Source: Agarophyton chilense
Lineage: Eukaryota; Rhodophyta; Florideophyceae; Gracilariales; Gracilariaceae
DNA: 64,000 nucleotides
Assembly: GCA_030374765.1 (NCBI GenBank)
Contig: JARGXX010000068.1
Location: forward strand, 3,782,001 to 3,846,000
Direction: 5' to 3'
Positions 22,791 through 35,090 of this stretch are shown one piece after another (the first letter of the stretch is position 1; each line of letters starts with the position of its first letter). Under the pieces are notes generated by a model. It saw only the letters and a program-made list of their open reading frames with translations. It did no database searches and had not been told where the DNA came from. The position numbers and the translations under genes are program-made.

Positions 22791-24412
22791 TGCAATACTT
22801 CCGTCGAAATCCGATGAAGGGACGTATGGCATCTCTTCCGTTGTAATGCAACATGAGTTCTAATGGCTTTCACGCTCGGAAGAGTAAAAATAGAGGCTCA
22901 GCTTCGAGGTTTATAAAGTACAAAGGTTAAATGCTTGACGTACATGAAAAAAGTGCAAAGAACGTGAAGCGACAAGGTTTTATGTGTCTTGGAGAAGAAT
23001 TTTGGGGTTTCTGTACGAAATTTTGACGTGAAGAGAGACGAATAAAGACAATACAGTTAGGAAGGAAGCTAAGTGTTGAACTTATATGATTTATATTAGG
23101 TTTTGTTAGCAGCATGAGAATCTTGTCCTCGAGAAGCTCGAAGAGCTCTTCGGCGTTCCCCACAGAATGAAAGAAATGCAACCCTGTTCACCATAACACG
23201 ACTACAATTCTTGTGAGAAAACAAGTCATGTACACAATTCGAAAAGAAATCGCATTTCGTGACGTGGAAAACAATGCGTGTCTGTGGACTTACTTCTTGT
23301 GTCATCTCGTATTAGAAAGATTATTAATAAAGAACTCTGCACAATATTCTGAGAGGTGAGCTTAATCACCTTGCATTCATTCCCCCACTCAGAAGAAGTA
23401 GTTGCTTGCTGATGTTCTTTTCTCAGACCATTCAGAGCAGACGAGTCCATGGTCGAGATCCCAGAGTTGCTCCTGAAGTCGGCGGCCAAATCTAGCGTTA
23501 TTGTTTGCATAAAAATGGAGTTTGTTTCTATATAACGTGATTATCAGTTCAAAACTCTTGTTCAGGAGATATCACCCTATCAATTCTCGTAGAACCAGTC
23601 GAATACATTCAATCTTCTCTATATTTTCTGCTGCAATAGTTCCAACCTTTCTCTTGTTTTATGCCATGAACCAAGTGTTGTAAGATAGAAATGTTCACCA
23701 ACAGTGATCTTCGCTGCATCCACCAAGCGATACTAAAAATGCTACATACCCAAAAGAGAAAGTCATTACCTAGATTAACATTGTATTCCAACAAAAATTA
23801 ATCACAACGCCACTAAAGGTACAAATTAACATAATTCATGAAACAATTCTAAAGACAGATGTTCAACGCTAATTACACCGTACTGCAAAGAAAAAAACCA
23901 TCCAAACAACTATCAATAAATGACGTTTTTCAGTATTCGTTTTTCGGGTTGATTGGTTCTTCATCTGGGCCAATATCCTGACTCTTCGCGCTCAACGTCT
24001 TCTAACGCTTGGCTTAATATTTCTTGTGCGCCAACCGACGTTTTGGAACAATTTTTTTCTCAATAGAGTACAAACGACAGTAAAATCGGCCATAGAAATC
24101 TCCGTCACCTGCTAATAGAGGATGCCAACTTACATGGAAATTAGTGAGAGCTACAGAACACATGAAGATATCATCGTAAAAATTTTTCCCTAACGATATT
24201 TCTCTCCAATAACAGTCGACAATTGAGTGAAACGCCCAATAAATTCTCGACAATGGTACGAACGGAGGACTTCTGGCGATTCATTTATGCATCGATACGA
24301 TACAGCACTCAACGCTGAGATTTGTTCTTGGGGTGTATTGTGCTTACATTTTCTGAGAGTCCGTAATTTTTTTTGTCCACTAACAGGCTTCGCTCATTCT
24401 CATGTTCATCCA
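22791..24412. other. 1.6 kb without recognised genes
   Basis: AT-rich. Minus-strand frames at 23226-23510 and 23096-23305 have no recognised motif. No repeats stand out. Confidence 0.4.
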
Positions 24413-24687
24413 TGTAGTATAGTGAGCTACACTGAGGAGGTAATTATGCCACGTGGTGGATGTGGATGATTGCCTGCATGCGCTCTGTACTACAGTAGTT
24501 TATTTAGCAATTAGCATATCTTTTCGCTAATTTAGTATTAATCAGGTAAGAGTAGGTGGATTGGAAGGCGCCCCTCAAGTGCATCTCCTGGTGGCCACGT
24601 GCCGAAGAGCGCCATCGCAGGTCGGGTGGCTGGTGAAAGATATATCTTTAGCAAGTATGGCCACCCCTGTCACTTTTGTAAAGACAA
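24413..24687 (+). repeat. 5' LTR of the gypsy element
   Basis: Starts TGTAGTATAGTGAGCTACA. Shares with 33929-34201 the blocks GCTAATTTAGTATTAAT, CCTCAAGTGCA and GAGCGCCA...GTCGGGTGGC. The right edge is approximate. Confidence 0.82.
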
Positions 24688-25149
24688 GCACCTACTAGAC
24701 TACTTTTACCCCTTTTTATTCTAAAGTCGACCGCAAAGGTAAGCCTAGTGTCCTTACGAGTTTCCGGACCCACGAGAGCTGTCCATCATCGTCTACCAAC
24801 GTAGAATTAGTGAGCCCGCCGTTTGTGTTGCACCCTTCTGTGGCTCGTGCTTTCACAACTTAAAGATACCCTCAATCTTCTCCTTCTAGGTCGAGTACAT
24901 CCCTTGCTTCTTAGAACCGTCAGGTCTTGCAACAATTGTAACCGTTTTTTTTATACGCCATTTTAGTCACCCGGCCTGGAAATTGGTTTTTACCTCGTTT
25001 GGATTTGAAACGAAGGATTCGAAGTTGAATCCGTACTGTTTGTTGAAGGAGTCACTGTAACAGCCACTGCTGACTCATAAGTTTACCTCAATGAACCAAT
25101 CATTGAAAAAAGTGCCGAGGCCCGTTACTAGAGGGCCTAGAGCACTAGT

Positions 25150-26730
25150 TGGGGGGTTTTCCTCCATGTGAAGGACTCTCACACTCAATCCTGGAAAACC
25201 CGGAGGAACGTCTTCGGAACCCGAGAATCTGTCAGGTCAATAAGGAAAGTATAGAGGTCGGAGGACTCTCGACAGAAGCCCGACATACCAATGTGGATAG
25301 TCAAAAGGAAGGACCTCTTCGTCTCCGTCTGGATATGGATGCAACTACACGTGTGGTGGTTGATCCTGCCTTTCAGTTTTCGATCATGTACCGGTATTCG
25401 TCATTAATTACATCGAGAACGACGTTAGGGGGCAAATCGACCAATTGTTGAAGCTATCCTTACAGAATCATGGTGTTTTCCAACTCGAAGTGGAGGCGAA
25501 AGGAAACACCGTTAAAGTTTTAGCCAAGCCTCCTTCCAAAAACCTCATGGTGTTTTCGGTAGTCTCCAACCCAACCGATCCATTTTAAAAACTATGGAGA
25601 AGCTGCATGACCGAATTCGGAGAGGAACAGAGACTCCGGCGATTGAGGACCCAGGGTATTACTACCTACCAAAACCGTTGGTAACGCTGCGCAGGGAGCC
25701 CTTGGCGGAGACTCTAGTGGTAAAGATGGGTCGTCGAGCTCGGAAGAGAAGCGAAATAAATGCAAGGGAACAAATAACCCCCGGATTGGTCATAAAACGC
25801 CTACATGTCGGGCACGGTATCGCTCGTGTTCAGGCCATTAGGAGGCTGAGGATCACGACGTTCCAACCCCGAAGGCAAGATCGAAAGTTCACCCATCGGT
25901 CCAACTAGAGCCAGACCCGCAGGAAGGTGTGAGGCCATCTGGACTTCGCCGTGACGGTCGAATCCTAAAGAGGGAGATATGTGAAGGAGCGATGATAACG
26001 GCTAAGCCCGGTAAGCTGCCGGGACCCGAAGGATCTTGCAGGTGACACGTGTACGGGTCGACCTCGGGTGGACTCATGTAGATTATTATTTTAATTTAAT
26101 TAGTGTAATAGATTAACACTACAGTGCCAGGGAAATATCAGCTCCTCGCCAGTACTATTTACTTGGCTCGAGTGACGCTTCTCGCTTAGAGTACGGTGAG
26201 CACCGTTAAGATACTAAATAACCCCCTTTGATATTCAAGCCATCTTTTCCGTAGCTCCAACCTGTAGGTCAACGCAGTAAAGGATAGCCCATTGCACCAA
26301 GTACTCTGGGAGTGCCGCCGTCAAGGATTCGAACCTTAGGACCCGCTCTACCACGCTACCACCCGTCGAGACCCGTACGCTGACCCAATCGTCGTTGCGT
26401 TACAAGACCGGGAAAAAGGCAACCTGCTTTGCTGGGTTTGTTTATCTCCCCACAATTTGGCTACGCAGTGTACCAGCGGGGCTCTCCAGATACGAGCCAT
26501 GTTTCTACAGGTGCGGCAGCAGAACCATCTGCAAGTGTTCCGTTCCCAACTTGCAGCGGCTCGCCTTGAAAGGAACGCAAACGCGCACCTTATTGCACCT
26601 CAAAAGGTCAATTTGGTCAAGGACGGAACTCAGGAAACTGAGCCCGTCTATGAGACGGGAAAAGCCAACCGGTTGGAGTGAGGGCCATCTTCCAACCGCA
26701 CCCAGTCGGAAGACCTTACAATACCATCTG
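25150..26730 (+). pseudogene. Gag remnant of the gypsy element
   Basis: Broken frames. Near the 3' end LLCWVCLSPHNLATQC resembles a CCHC zinc knuckle (C-x2-C-x3-H-x5-C, spacing one off), preceded by LWECRRQGFEP. Frames 25149-25451 and 25594-25908 are the longest open pieces upstream. Confidence 0.55.
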
Positions 26731-26839
26731 GTTTATGTTTTGATGAATAACCATTGGTCACTGGAGAAGGAGATATTATAGATGACCCAGTTACTATATG
26801 TTTCCTCGAGCACATTATCTAGAAGGTAAACATCACCGT

Positions 26840-27360
26840 TGGGTTTAATACTAACTTTTTTGTTCCATATGTTACCGTCCTGAATACAAGAGCGGAATCC
26901 AATCTGGTGATTGCCAGACTATTACCACCAAGGTTGTTGGACAAAATTCAGCCCTGTGAATTACAGAAACCACTCGTAGATGCGAACAATAGACTTATTT
27001 CAGTCCGTAGTTACCTTAACATCATAGTTATAGTTAAAAATCTGAAGATAAGAGTCCTCTTTATAGTTATCGACCAATTGGCAGCGAACTGTATTCTGTG
27101 GACATTGTTTATCGACCGCCACATCCGGAGTATTTTTCCCAGGTACTATACGGTACTTTTCAACAATGAACAACGCATTGCAATTATTAGTAAGCATATG
27201 GAACCCCAGAAGCGGAACACCAAACGGGAGATGACAGACCATCCAACTTTTACAATTTCCAAAAAGGTCCGGTTAGCGCATATGATATCCATTCCAATGT
27301 CCCACCGAATGATAATACAAGTCACATCCCTACGACCAGGTGTGGTATCCATATAGAACC
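26840..27360 (+). pseudogene. Aspartic protease remnant of the gypsy element
   Basis: VTVLNTRAESNLVIARLLP stands where an intact copy has a V-L-D-T-G-A loop, so the catalytic Asp has become Asn and the Gly has become Arg. Later ILWTLFIDRHIRSIFP matches the I-L-G-x-D-F-I-D-R block. The same layout occurs in the intact relative at 61272-62513. Confidence 0.7.
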
Positions 27361-27473
27361 ATTCCAATTTGTTGGATAAACAAATGACCTTCATCGGAAA
27401 TGAAATTGTTGACAATATATCGAACAAACCGTTGGAGGTATACCTCAGCAACTCCGGGAACTATATGGTAAAG

Positions 27474-27491
27474 CCCCCCCCCCCCCCCCCC
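27474..27491 (+). repeat. Poly(C) run
   Basis: About 17 consecutive C inside the gypsy element, between protease and reverse transcriptase. Confidence 0.9.
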
Positions 27492-27915
27492 AAATACCGT
27501 TTTCGGCCTAGCGCTCCTGGGGCCAGGTCATATCTTCACAAAATGAAACCACAATGATCTCACGCGGAAGTGAACGATATGGAGGGGGAGGCGAGAAAGG
27601 ATGAAAACCCATGAGGTAAAGGAAAACGCCGAAAACAGAGAGAAGGTCGACACCAACATGGAATTGGACAAAGTGAAGGATTGGAGAGAGGAAGCAAACA
27701 TTGGCCTTAAAAGTGAAAGAAACTGAAAAAGAATACTCTTCCTGCTGAACCAGTACGAAACCATGTGGTCAGGACGGGTGGGTATAAAAGAAGCAACCAA
27801 GCATTGCATAGACTTGGTGCCAGGCGCCATGCATATTAATCAGCAGCCGTGCTGTGCCGGTCCAGAAGCGCGTGAGGTATAAGTACAGGATATGTAGAGA
27901 AGGCTCCGTGAAGAT

Positions 27916-28821
27916 GTGATTGAACCCGAAAATGCGGAAAGAGGAAGCCCCGAAGTGCTTGTGCAAAAACGAGGGGAAACCCAAATGCGGTTCTGTATCC
28001 GCTATCGGATGTTGAAGGTTGTTACGGTAAGAGAATTGTATCCGATAGCAAGAATAGAGGAATGTATTGATGTTCTAGGGGACACAAATATATTCACCAC
28101 ATTGGATGCTAACTGTGGGTATTGGCAAATAGAGGTACCGGAGAAGGACAGAGATAAGACCGCGTTCACCTTTCACGCTGGTCTCTACCGATTCTTGCAA
28201 ATGCCTTTCGGTTTACTAAATGCGCTGGAAACCTAACAACAGGCTCTCGACATTATACTGTCGAGAATAAGGTGGAAAACCGCATTGGTGCATACAGACG
28301 ACGTGGAGATCTAATCCTAAACCATGGAGGAACACCACGAGAACGTTCGAACCATACTGGATCCCTTGAGAAAGGCGGGAGAAACTCTGAAGTTAAATAA
28401 GTGTACGTTTTTTGACCAGAAGGTAGAATATCTCGGGCACACAATCAGCCCAAGAAAACCTCCAATAAACAAACAAAACCCCAAAGCCGTACAAGAAGCA
28501 AAAACTCCTTCGGCTCAAACGGATATATGGTCCTTCATAGGTTTGTGCAACGTCTATCGCAGGTTTTTAAAGGGCTCCGCAAAGGAAGCAGCCTTTCTAA
28601 ACCAAAGTCTCCAAAAAGAACAACCAGAAAGGTTTGCATATCTAGAAGACGAAAAAATGGAGGCATTCCATCTCTTGAAAACGGCGCTGCTTTCACCTCC
28701 TATATTGGAATTAATGAAAATGGGGAAGCCATACATATTGGATACTGATGCCTCTGACGCCCAGATTGGTTGCCGTCTAATGCAGGAGCAGGAAGATGAA
28801 TTAAGGGCACAAATTGGTTAG
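27916..28821 (+). pseudogene. Reverse transcriptase remnant of the gypsy element
   Basis: YPIARIEECIDVLGDTNIFT followed by TLDANCGYWQIEVPEKDRDK, TAFTFHAGLYRFLQMPFGL and VHTDDVEI follow the Ty3/gypsy polymerase blocks (L-P-R-I-D-E..., D-L-x-S-G-Y-x-Q-I, K-T-A-F, F-x-x-M-P-F-G-L, Y-x-D-D). The catalytic Asp pair is kept. Downstream NKCTFFDQKVEYLGHTIS is the typical C-terminal thumb block. A frameshift and stops lie around 28236-28324. Confidence 0.88.
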
Positions 28822-29100
28822 TAGAGCCGAGCTCTCACACAGACCGAACAAAACTACTCCGTCACGGAAAAAGATTGCCACGCTGTGGTATGGTGCATTT
28901 TGATGCTGCGACCTTACATATATGGTGCTCGTTTTACTATAAGAACGTATCACGAAGCCTTGCAGTAGATATTAGCTCCGGCAGACGACTCCGGACGGTT
29001 AACTCGATGGAGACTTCGACTCTCAGAGTTTGGCAATGAATTCCAATACCGTCCTGGTATATACCATAAGATCGCAGATGCAATGTTTCGGTTCAATACC
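28680..29100 (+). pseudogene. RNase H remnant of the gypsy element
   Basis: YILDTDASDAQIGCRLMQEQ matches the D-A-S-x-x-x-x-G start of gypsy RNase H. The following bases in a shifted frame read like Y-S-V-T-E-K-D-C-x-A-V, the usual next block. Confidence 0.65.
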
Positions 29101-29339
29101 GATGGTTTGGACACCGAACCGGTACAAGAAGATATACAATGCTTCCCAATTCAGCTGGCATAACCGTATGGAAAGGACAAACGAAAAGAACTTTGGGATG
29201 ATGAAAAAGGACAGAATGAGGAAATCATTCGAAATGGTAAGAGATATCAAAGAAGAAAAGAACACTCTCGTAACCCGAAAGGAAGTCTTTCGAGTGCAAG
29301 CTACAGACACCTACTGCGAGACATTGGGCAACCAAGTTG

Positions 29340-30600
29340 GCATCTAAGGATCGCAGTTCGATATAGACCATGAAGATTACCTAGTGCGTCGTTCCACCCT
29401 AGACTGAGCACTCCAAAATTTGGTACCAGAGTCTCTACGCCCGAAAGTATTATATTTAATTCACTTCTAAAGACCGGCAGGTCATTTAGGAGCCACAGGG
29501 CTATATTGAACCTTGAGGAAACACTTTTACTGGCCCCACATGGCCCGCGATGTTTATATATATGTGGCTCGCTGCTCCTCGTGTATAAAGACCGGAGGTG
29601 GTTTACAAAAGCACGGTAAGTACGTGAAGCGTTTCCCTGAGGCTGTGAGATTGGTATTTATAGCTATCGACATCCGGGGCGCACTACTAAAAAACTCAGA
29701 GGGTTACCGGTTCGTGGTGGTCATCACCGATCGGTTCTCCAAACTCACTGGGGCTATACCCCTGAAGAGCACAATCTTGCCAGTCTTGGCAACAGCCTTC
29801 CTAAGTAATTTGGTATACCCGTACGGTGTTCCAATATACCTACTAACCGACAATGGTTCGAATTTAGCATCGAAGTTCTTTGAAGCAGTATGTACGATGC
29901 TCGGGTTGAAGCATTACTTCACCGCGGCGTACCATCCGCGGACGAACAGTCAAGTGGAACGCTTCAACATAACCCTCGTGGCCAGACTACGAAACTATGT
30001 AGAAAAAATCAAACTGGATGTGGTGATTATGTATAGCCCGTAACATTGCCTACAACCTTCAGGTACACCGATCTACGCAGATTACTATCTTCGAGATGGT
30101 TCTCTCCCGTACACCTCATGGTATTTTCCTTCAACCAGGACCCGAGAACTAACGAGCAGCTGGTACACCTACCCCCGATCAGGTCAAGAAGAATATACTC
30201 AAAAAGCTCAGAAAAACCTTATAGGAAGCCAATGCCAAATTGACAGTAGCCCAGATGCGGTATAAATCTTACCACGACCAAGTGCGGAAGAGGATTACCA
30301 AGGTGGAAACTGGTGAATATGTCTTCATTGATATCCCTCGCAGTGATTCACGACCGACACAAGCCGAGGAAAAAGACGATATTCCTAATGATGCTGACAT
30401 CATATCAAAGCTACAACCCAATTCTACAGGACCATATGAGGAAATCTCAGCGAATGAGCACACCGTTCCGGTTCGAATGGATGGACTCGAAAACACTGTA
30501 TCGGTAGACTGGGTCTCAGTAGGCCGTAGTAAAGATGGTACCACGGCGGCCAGTGGTCTTCGTGACGGCCCTGAGGGCATCCAAGCTTAACCTGAACCAC
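29340..30600 (+). pseudogene. Integrase remnant of the gypsy element
   Basis: The His-Cys zinc-binding end is seen in AGHLGATGLY, YWPHMARDVY and CSSC. The core shows LVFIAIDIRGAL (catalytic Asp), LLTDNGSNLAS (second Asp) and YHPRTNSQVERFN (Glu). The long open part is 29513-30043. At 30240-30590 the C-terminal domain has TGEYVFIDI, NSTGPYEEISANEHTVPV and ENTVSVDWV. A broken segment lies between. Confidence 0.85.
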
Positions 30601-31182
30601 CATATAGATCAGAGACTGAAGCAACTCAATCTGCCCCAGTCTCCTCTCTATTGCACCACCAATTACCGCAAGGTATACATGAAATGACAGCGGATTTAAC
30701 TGTTTGTACGACAACCCCAGAACAAGAGTCAATTTCAGTAAATGGTACGGGATGCGTTCAAACGCAAGACCTGGAGAACACTCCAGACCCTACCAAAACC
30801 CACGGAGCCCAAGAGCAGAGCTTCGCACCTCAATTAGGCGGGCACCCTGAGGTCCCGGCCTTTGAATGCGCGATCGAACCCATTTCAGGTCACAACCGAA
30901 TACAAGAAGGTCTTTCTTACGTTACTGCGTACTGTGGTATGGCTTTGGCCCTGGAGATGACACATTGGAAACTCTTCACCATATATCATGCAACTTCAGA
31001 TTACGGTACTGGCGCAGGCACAATAAACTCCCACCAACCAATGGATAAAGACCTATCCTGGTGCATTCCGCCAAGGACGGGGGGGAAACATTGGTTTCGC
31101 GATTGATTGGTGCGAAAGAAAATGAAAGCGTATAGTCAAGAAGAGATCATAAATTTATTGCAACCCTAACTAGGTAAGAAAC

Positions 31183-31905
31183 CTACAAAAACCCGTCCAG
31201 GACGGGATCCACGCAATGAATGGTAGAAGGTCTCCTGGAAAGCCCGGGATTAGTTCCAGGGAGATCTGAAGTGTGAGATTGGGAGCCAGCACTAGACCAA
31301 TGTGGAGCAGAACCCTGAGGAGTCAGAGGCAACAGCGGCACATCTGAGGAGGTACCGTAGGGGAAAGGAGCAGCAGAGAAATACGAAGAGCCAGGCATGG
31401 GCATCGGCACGTTATCCACAGGGCAACTGCTGGCAGAAGCTAACCAAGGACCAACAGTGGTGCCCATGAGGACATCGCTCGAAGTGTCCGCTTGCTCCAA
31501 AATAGTGCTGAAATCCTCGACGTGATGCGCAAACGCCTGGTAAATCCTGGCCTGAAACCGATTACGAAGGGCAACTGCACGGTTGATAGCAGCTGTGTAG
31601 TCCGCATGACGTGGAATGAGCTGCTCCAGGAGCGCAAGAGCTTCCTGGAGGGAGCGCGGACCGGAACGCTTGAGGCGAAAGACACACACGCGCTGGGTCA
31701 TCATAAGCGCATCACTAATGGCAGGAGCCATAACAGGCTCACCACCTCCAGCTGTGGTAGGATTAACCAACAGGGATTGTGCAGGCCCAGCAGAAAAAGC
31801 AGAAACCGAACGGGGAACACGAGAAACGATGATAGAAGAAATACCAGCGGAACAAGCAGGTACGTGGGTCGTAGTGACGGAACTAATACTTTCTGGAGTC
31901 TCCAC
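31183..31905 (-). CDS. Antisense ORF between integrase and 3' LTR of the gypsy element, unknown function
   Basis: 240 codons without a break, while the sense-strand genes of the same element are all broken. The protein starts METPESISSV, has a helical centre (QEALALLEQLIPRHADYT) and a Pro/Ser-rich C-terminal third. I recognise no domain. Antisense ORFs between pol and the 3' LTR are known from some plant Ty3/gypsy lineages (Tat-type elements such as Grande and Retand), so a similar arrangement is possible. An overlapping plus-strand frame at 31492-31986 is probably its shadow. Confidence 0.35.
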   Translation of the reverse strand: METPESISSVTTTHVPACSAGISSIIVSRVPRSVSAFSAGPAQSLLVNPTTAGGGEPVMAPAISDALMMTQRVCVFRLKRSGPRSLQEALALLEQLIPRHADYTAAINRAVALRNRFQARIYQAFAHHVEDFSTILEQADTSSDVLMGTTVGPWLASASSCPVDNVPMPMPGSSYFSAAPFPYGTSSDVPLLPLTPQGSAPHWSSAGSQSHTSDLPGTNPGLSRRPSTIHCVDPVLDGFL

Positions 31906-33928
31906 GTTATGGGGAAAGGGCTGAAGGGATTAACGAGTGGGTTAATTACCTGGCAATACCCGATTCGCCTAACAGGGGATGGCTAACTTCTCGATGTCCC
32001 AAACCTCCCAGCATTGGTCATCCTTTCACGGATGCGACAGCGACACCTTCAGTTAAGTCTCCAGCCGGGCAATGGTGCATTACGTACCGAAGAGAATCTC
32101 ATCAACACCGATCTGGTGGATGAGATCCTTTCTGGCGCTTGGAAGCCGGAAGATACAACCAATAGGTGAGGAATCATCATTGGTGATCCGAAGGCCGGAG
32201 AAACGACTGTTCCAGGTATTATTGTCACGGGACGCTTTCACAGCTAGAAGAGCAACCAGAACGGCCCACTTTGCGAGATCTTCAGATCAAATAGTATGAT
32301 AGTTCCCCTCGTTTCGGTCACAATGGCTGCTGAAGTATGCCATCTTGGGAGGGGTCGAAACGCACAACGATTGAGGTACCTCGTAGCCCAACAACCATGC
32401 AGGACTGGTAACATACCATTTGCGGTGATTCTACGTTGATTGAGAGAAGAACTGAGTGCAATGGAAACCATGCATAGTACGGACGAGACTACTCCGACAG
32501 CGGATCAGGGCATCTGCGACAGCTTTCTCGCCCCAACGGTCACAATCCAACCAATGAATGGTGTTGAATGGTGAGTTTAACATCAGCAATTCCGGGTCGA
32601 GCTTCAGCTACTTTGTAGATGGACCGAGACGGTGCAATAATCACACACGGTTATGGGAGAAATAGAACTCATCGTTACACCGCAGACATGGTAGGTCGCT
32701 AGGAATGGTGTTAGCAACGAAAAACCGATGAGAAGAGTGCTGCTGACGCTTCTGAAAGCACGCCTCTCTTCCTGGACGGGACTGGATCGGTGGAGCCAAT
32801 GACATGGCGTTAATATGGTGGCCGTCCTAACGATTCCATGATTTATAACCAGGAAAGGTGTGATGCTTAAACTGCGAACGCAGCCCAGAGGTGTTACTAC
32901 GAACAACACAAGAAGTGGGCTCCAAGTGCAGCGCATTGAGCTCCTTCGTGAGTGGATCATAACCGTTGAGGGTTGCATGCGGGGTGCTGAAGAAGCACGG
33001 ATCGTAATGCTTTAACCCAGGAGGAAAACGAAAGGTTCCACCAGAAAATAGTGATAAGGATCAAACCAGAGCGTTACGTGAGTGGCCACGACCACAACTT
33101 TGAAAGCAGGAGCGGGTCAGGGCGTCAAGATACCACGGCTGCGGTTCACACCGCGAGTATCTTTACCAGAAATGGTGGCGAACAGTGATGAAGAGGCAGA
33201 CCGACGCCGTATTGGCTTGGGGCCAAGGTCTTTACACCATAGACGGTAGGCTCTCCAGTCCGCTGCAAACCATGACGGTCATGCGCTGTGTCCTCAGAGG
33301 TGTTCAAATTCTCCTCCGATTGAGCGGGAAAGAATCGCAGAGGCACCACAGACACGGAAACCATATCAGTAATCGGGTTCAACAAACGGCGAGAGTCATT
33401 ACCGTGCTCGGTTGATCCTTCGACAGACGGTCGATTTCCACCACGAGGGTCGGGTGAATCCACGTGCACCGCGACAAGTGTAATCCAACCGGCACGGGAC
33501 ACGGACAACAAAAAATACGGTACCTGCAGAGAAGGGAAAGGGGGCGAACGGAAACGATGAAACCAAAAAGGTACAGCGCGACGAAAGAAGAAAAAGCGGA
33601 AAAGAGACCGACAATGTATAAAATTCACATTGCACTGAACGAACCCGGAATACGCACAAGAGAACACGACCAATCCGATTTATTAAAGGGCTCGCGACCA
33701 ATATTGGCAACCAACAAGAAAAGCTTAACCGCTAAGCCGTTACGAAAGACCATGAAAAATGAACCTCAAGCACTACGTGGGTGATTGAAACCGTTTTGCT
33801 CACCGTTCGGCATTCCTAAATGATGAAGTGCAGCCCGCACTGGCGATTTCTGCATTGCAGTACACCGCACTGGCGAACGCTGCACTCAGATAGAGCCGTG
33901 GGGCATGGCTGTCGCTAGGAGAAGGATT
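31906..33928. other. 3' internal region of the gypsy element, unexplained
   Basis: Short minus-strand frames (32604-32978, 33146-33673) are present. A shifted minus-strand reading near 32650 holds a Cys-x-x-Cys (PCLRCNDEFYFSHN) that could be a zinc-finger relic. No family is recognised. Confidence 0.35.
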
Positions 33929-34201
33929 TGTAGTATAGTGAGCTACATTGAAGAGATAATTTTGCCATGTGGTGGACCTGGTTGGTTGACTGCATGTGCT
34001 GTGTATAAAATTAGTTAATGTAGCAATTAGTTTAGCTTTTTGCTAATTTATTATTAATTAGATAGGATTAAGTAGATAAAGAGGCGCACCTCAAGTGCAC
34101 ATTATCGTCGCCCTGTGGCGAGGAGCGCCACTGTATGTCGGGTGGCCTGTGAGATATACTTTTTAACCGAGCATGGTCAACCTTGCTTTTCTTGGACATA
34201 A
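33929..34201 (+). repeat. 3' LTR of the gypsy element
   Basis: Starts TGTAGTATAGTGAGCTACA like the 5' LTR. It differs from it by many substitutions and small gaps. Confidence 0.82.
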
Positions 34202-35090
34202 ATCGTAGTGAAAAACTTTTTACAAATGCTAAAGATATGGATTTCATTAAGAAAGCACAATTACTATTCTATGCCTGATATATTTATACCACTAAACAAT
34301 TTTTTGAGTGTATTAGATTTGTACACAAAAGTATTATCTTGAAGAGAAATAAGTTTTTTACCTTACGTAACGAAAGCAAACGGTAGAAAAAAGTTTTATT
34401 TAACATCAGCATACTCTTTAGACGTCGAAGTTCTTTCAATTAAAGCCGTATGAATTGATATTTTTGTAGATATTACAGTTGATATAATCATAAATGCCTC
34501 ACCTGAGTGCCTTTTTGATACTTTGTTCTTTTCCGGTTATTATGCTTACAAATTTTAGCAATCTGGGAATTCAAAGCTGAACTTTTTGGTAAAAGAAAAA
34601 AATATTTTTCCTTTTTTTCAGTACATTTTTGCAGCAAACCATTTTAAATGTTTGGTTTTGTACATGTATTTATTAAAAAGAATTAAAATCTTTTTTACGT
34701 GTTTGAACAAACTTGACAGTTTATTTTACTTCAAAATGGGAATTCGGAAAGAGGCTAATTTAGGTTGATGACAAATTATTTGCCGAAATGAATGTTTTTA
34801 CAGAGTTTTCTTTAAATAAATAGAAATAAATTGGTTTTCGGGTGATAAAAGTAATGTAAAACGGCCGGTTGAACGTTTTTACCTTATTTTTGGATTTTTA
34901 ATGAAATTGATGGGTTTTCTTTAACTGCGTTCTAATATCTGCCCGAGTTTTGCCGAGATTATACCGTGGCATACAAAATGTATAATTTTGTTCTGTTCGA
35001 ATGTCAGAGCCGGTCTAGGAGCCATAGTTGAGCTATAGCTTGTATAAAGAGTAAAGTTTTAAAACGTTTTGCAGTGGTTTTTATGGGATG
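34202..35090 (-). pseudogene. Second Tc1/mariner copy, strongly decayed
   Basis: 34850-35070 aligns as a direct repeat with 36060-36310, the N-terminal coding end of the neighbouring mariner copy. Shared stretches include CGGTTGAACG, GAGCCATAGTTGAGC (GAGCCATAATTGAGC in the other) and CAGTGGTTTTTATG. The rest is AT-rich and lacks open frames. Confidence 0.6.

Larger units (their letters stand above)
24413..34201 (+). mobile_element. Ty3/gypsy-type LTR retrotransposon, 9.8 kb, decayed
   Basis: Direct repeats of about 275 bases at 24413-24687 and 33929-34201 bound it. On the plus strand it carries gag with a zinc-knuckle remnant, protease, reverse transcriptase, RNase H and integrase, in the Ty3/gypsy order. 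About 3.3 kb of extra sequence with antisense frames separates the integrase from the 3' LTR. Every coding part holds stops or frameshifts. The LTRs differ noticeably from each other, pointing to an old insertion. Confidence 0.87.

Noticed and set aside
26311-26375. tRNA-like sequence on the minus strand (GGTTCGAATCC with a D-arm-like GTAGCGTGGTAGAGC)
   Set aside because: The A-box and B-box-like parts are too close for an anticodon arm, and the same bases read in the plus direction as part of the gypsy gag before its zinc knuckle.
31492-31986. 164-codon plus-strand ORF in the gypsy 3' region
   Set aside because: It overlaps the longer antisense frame and has no motif; treated as its shadow.
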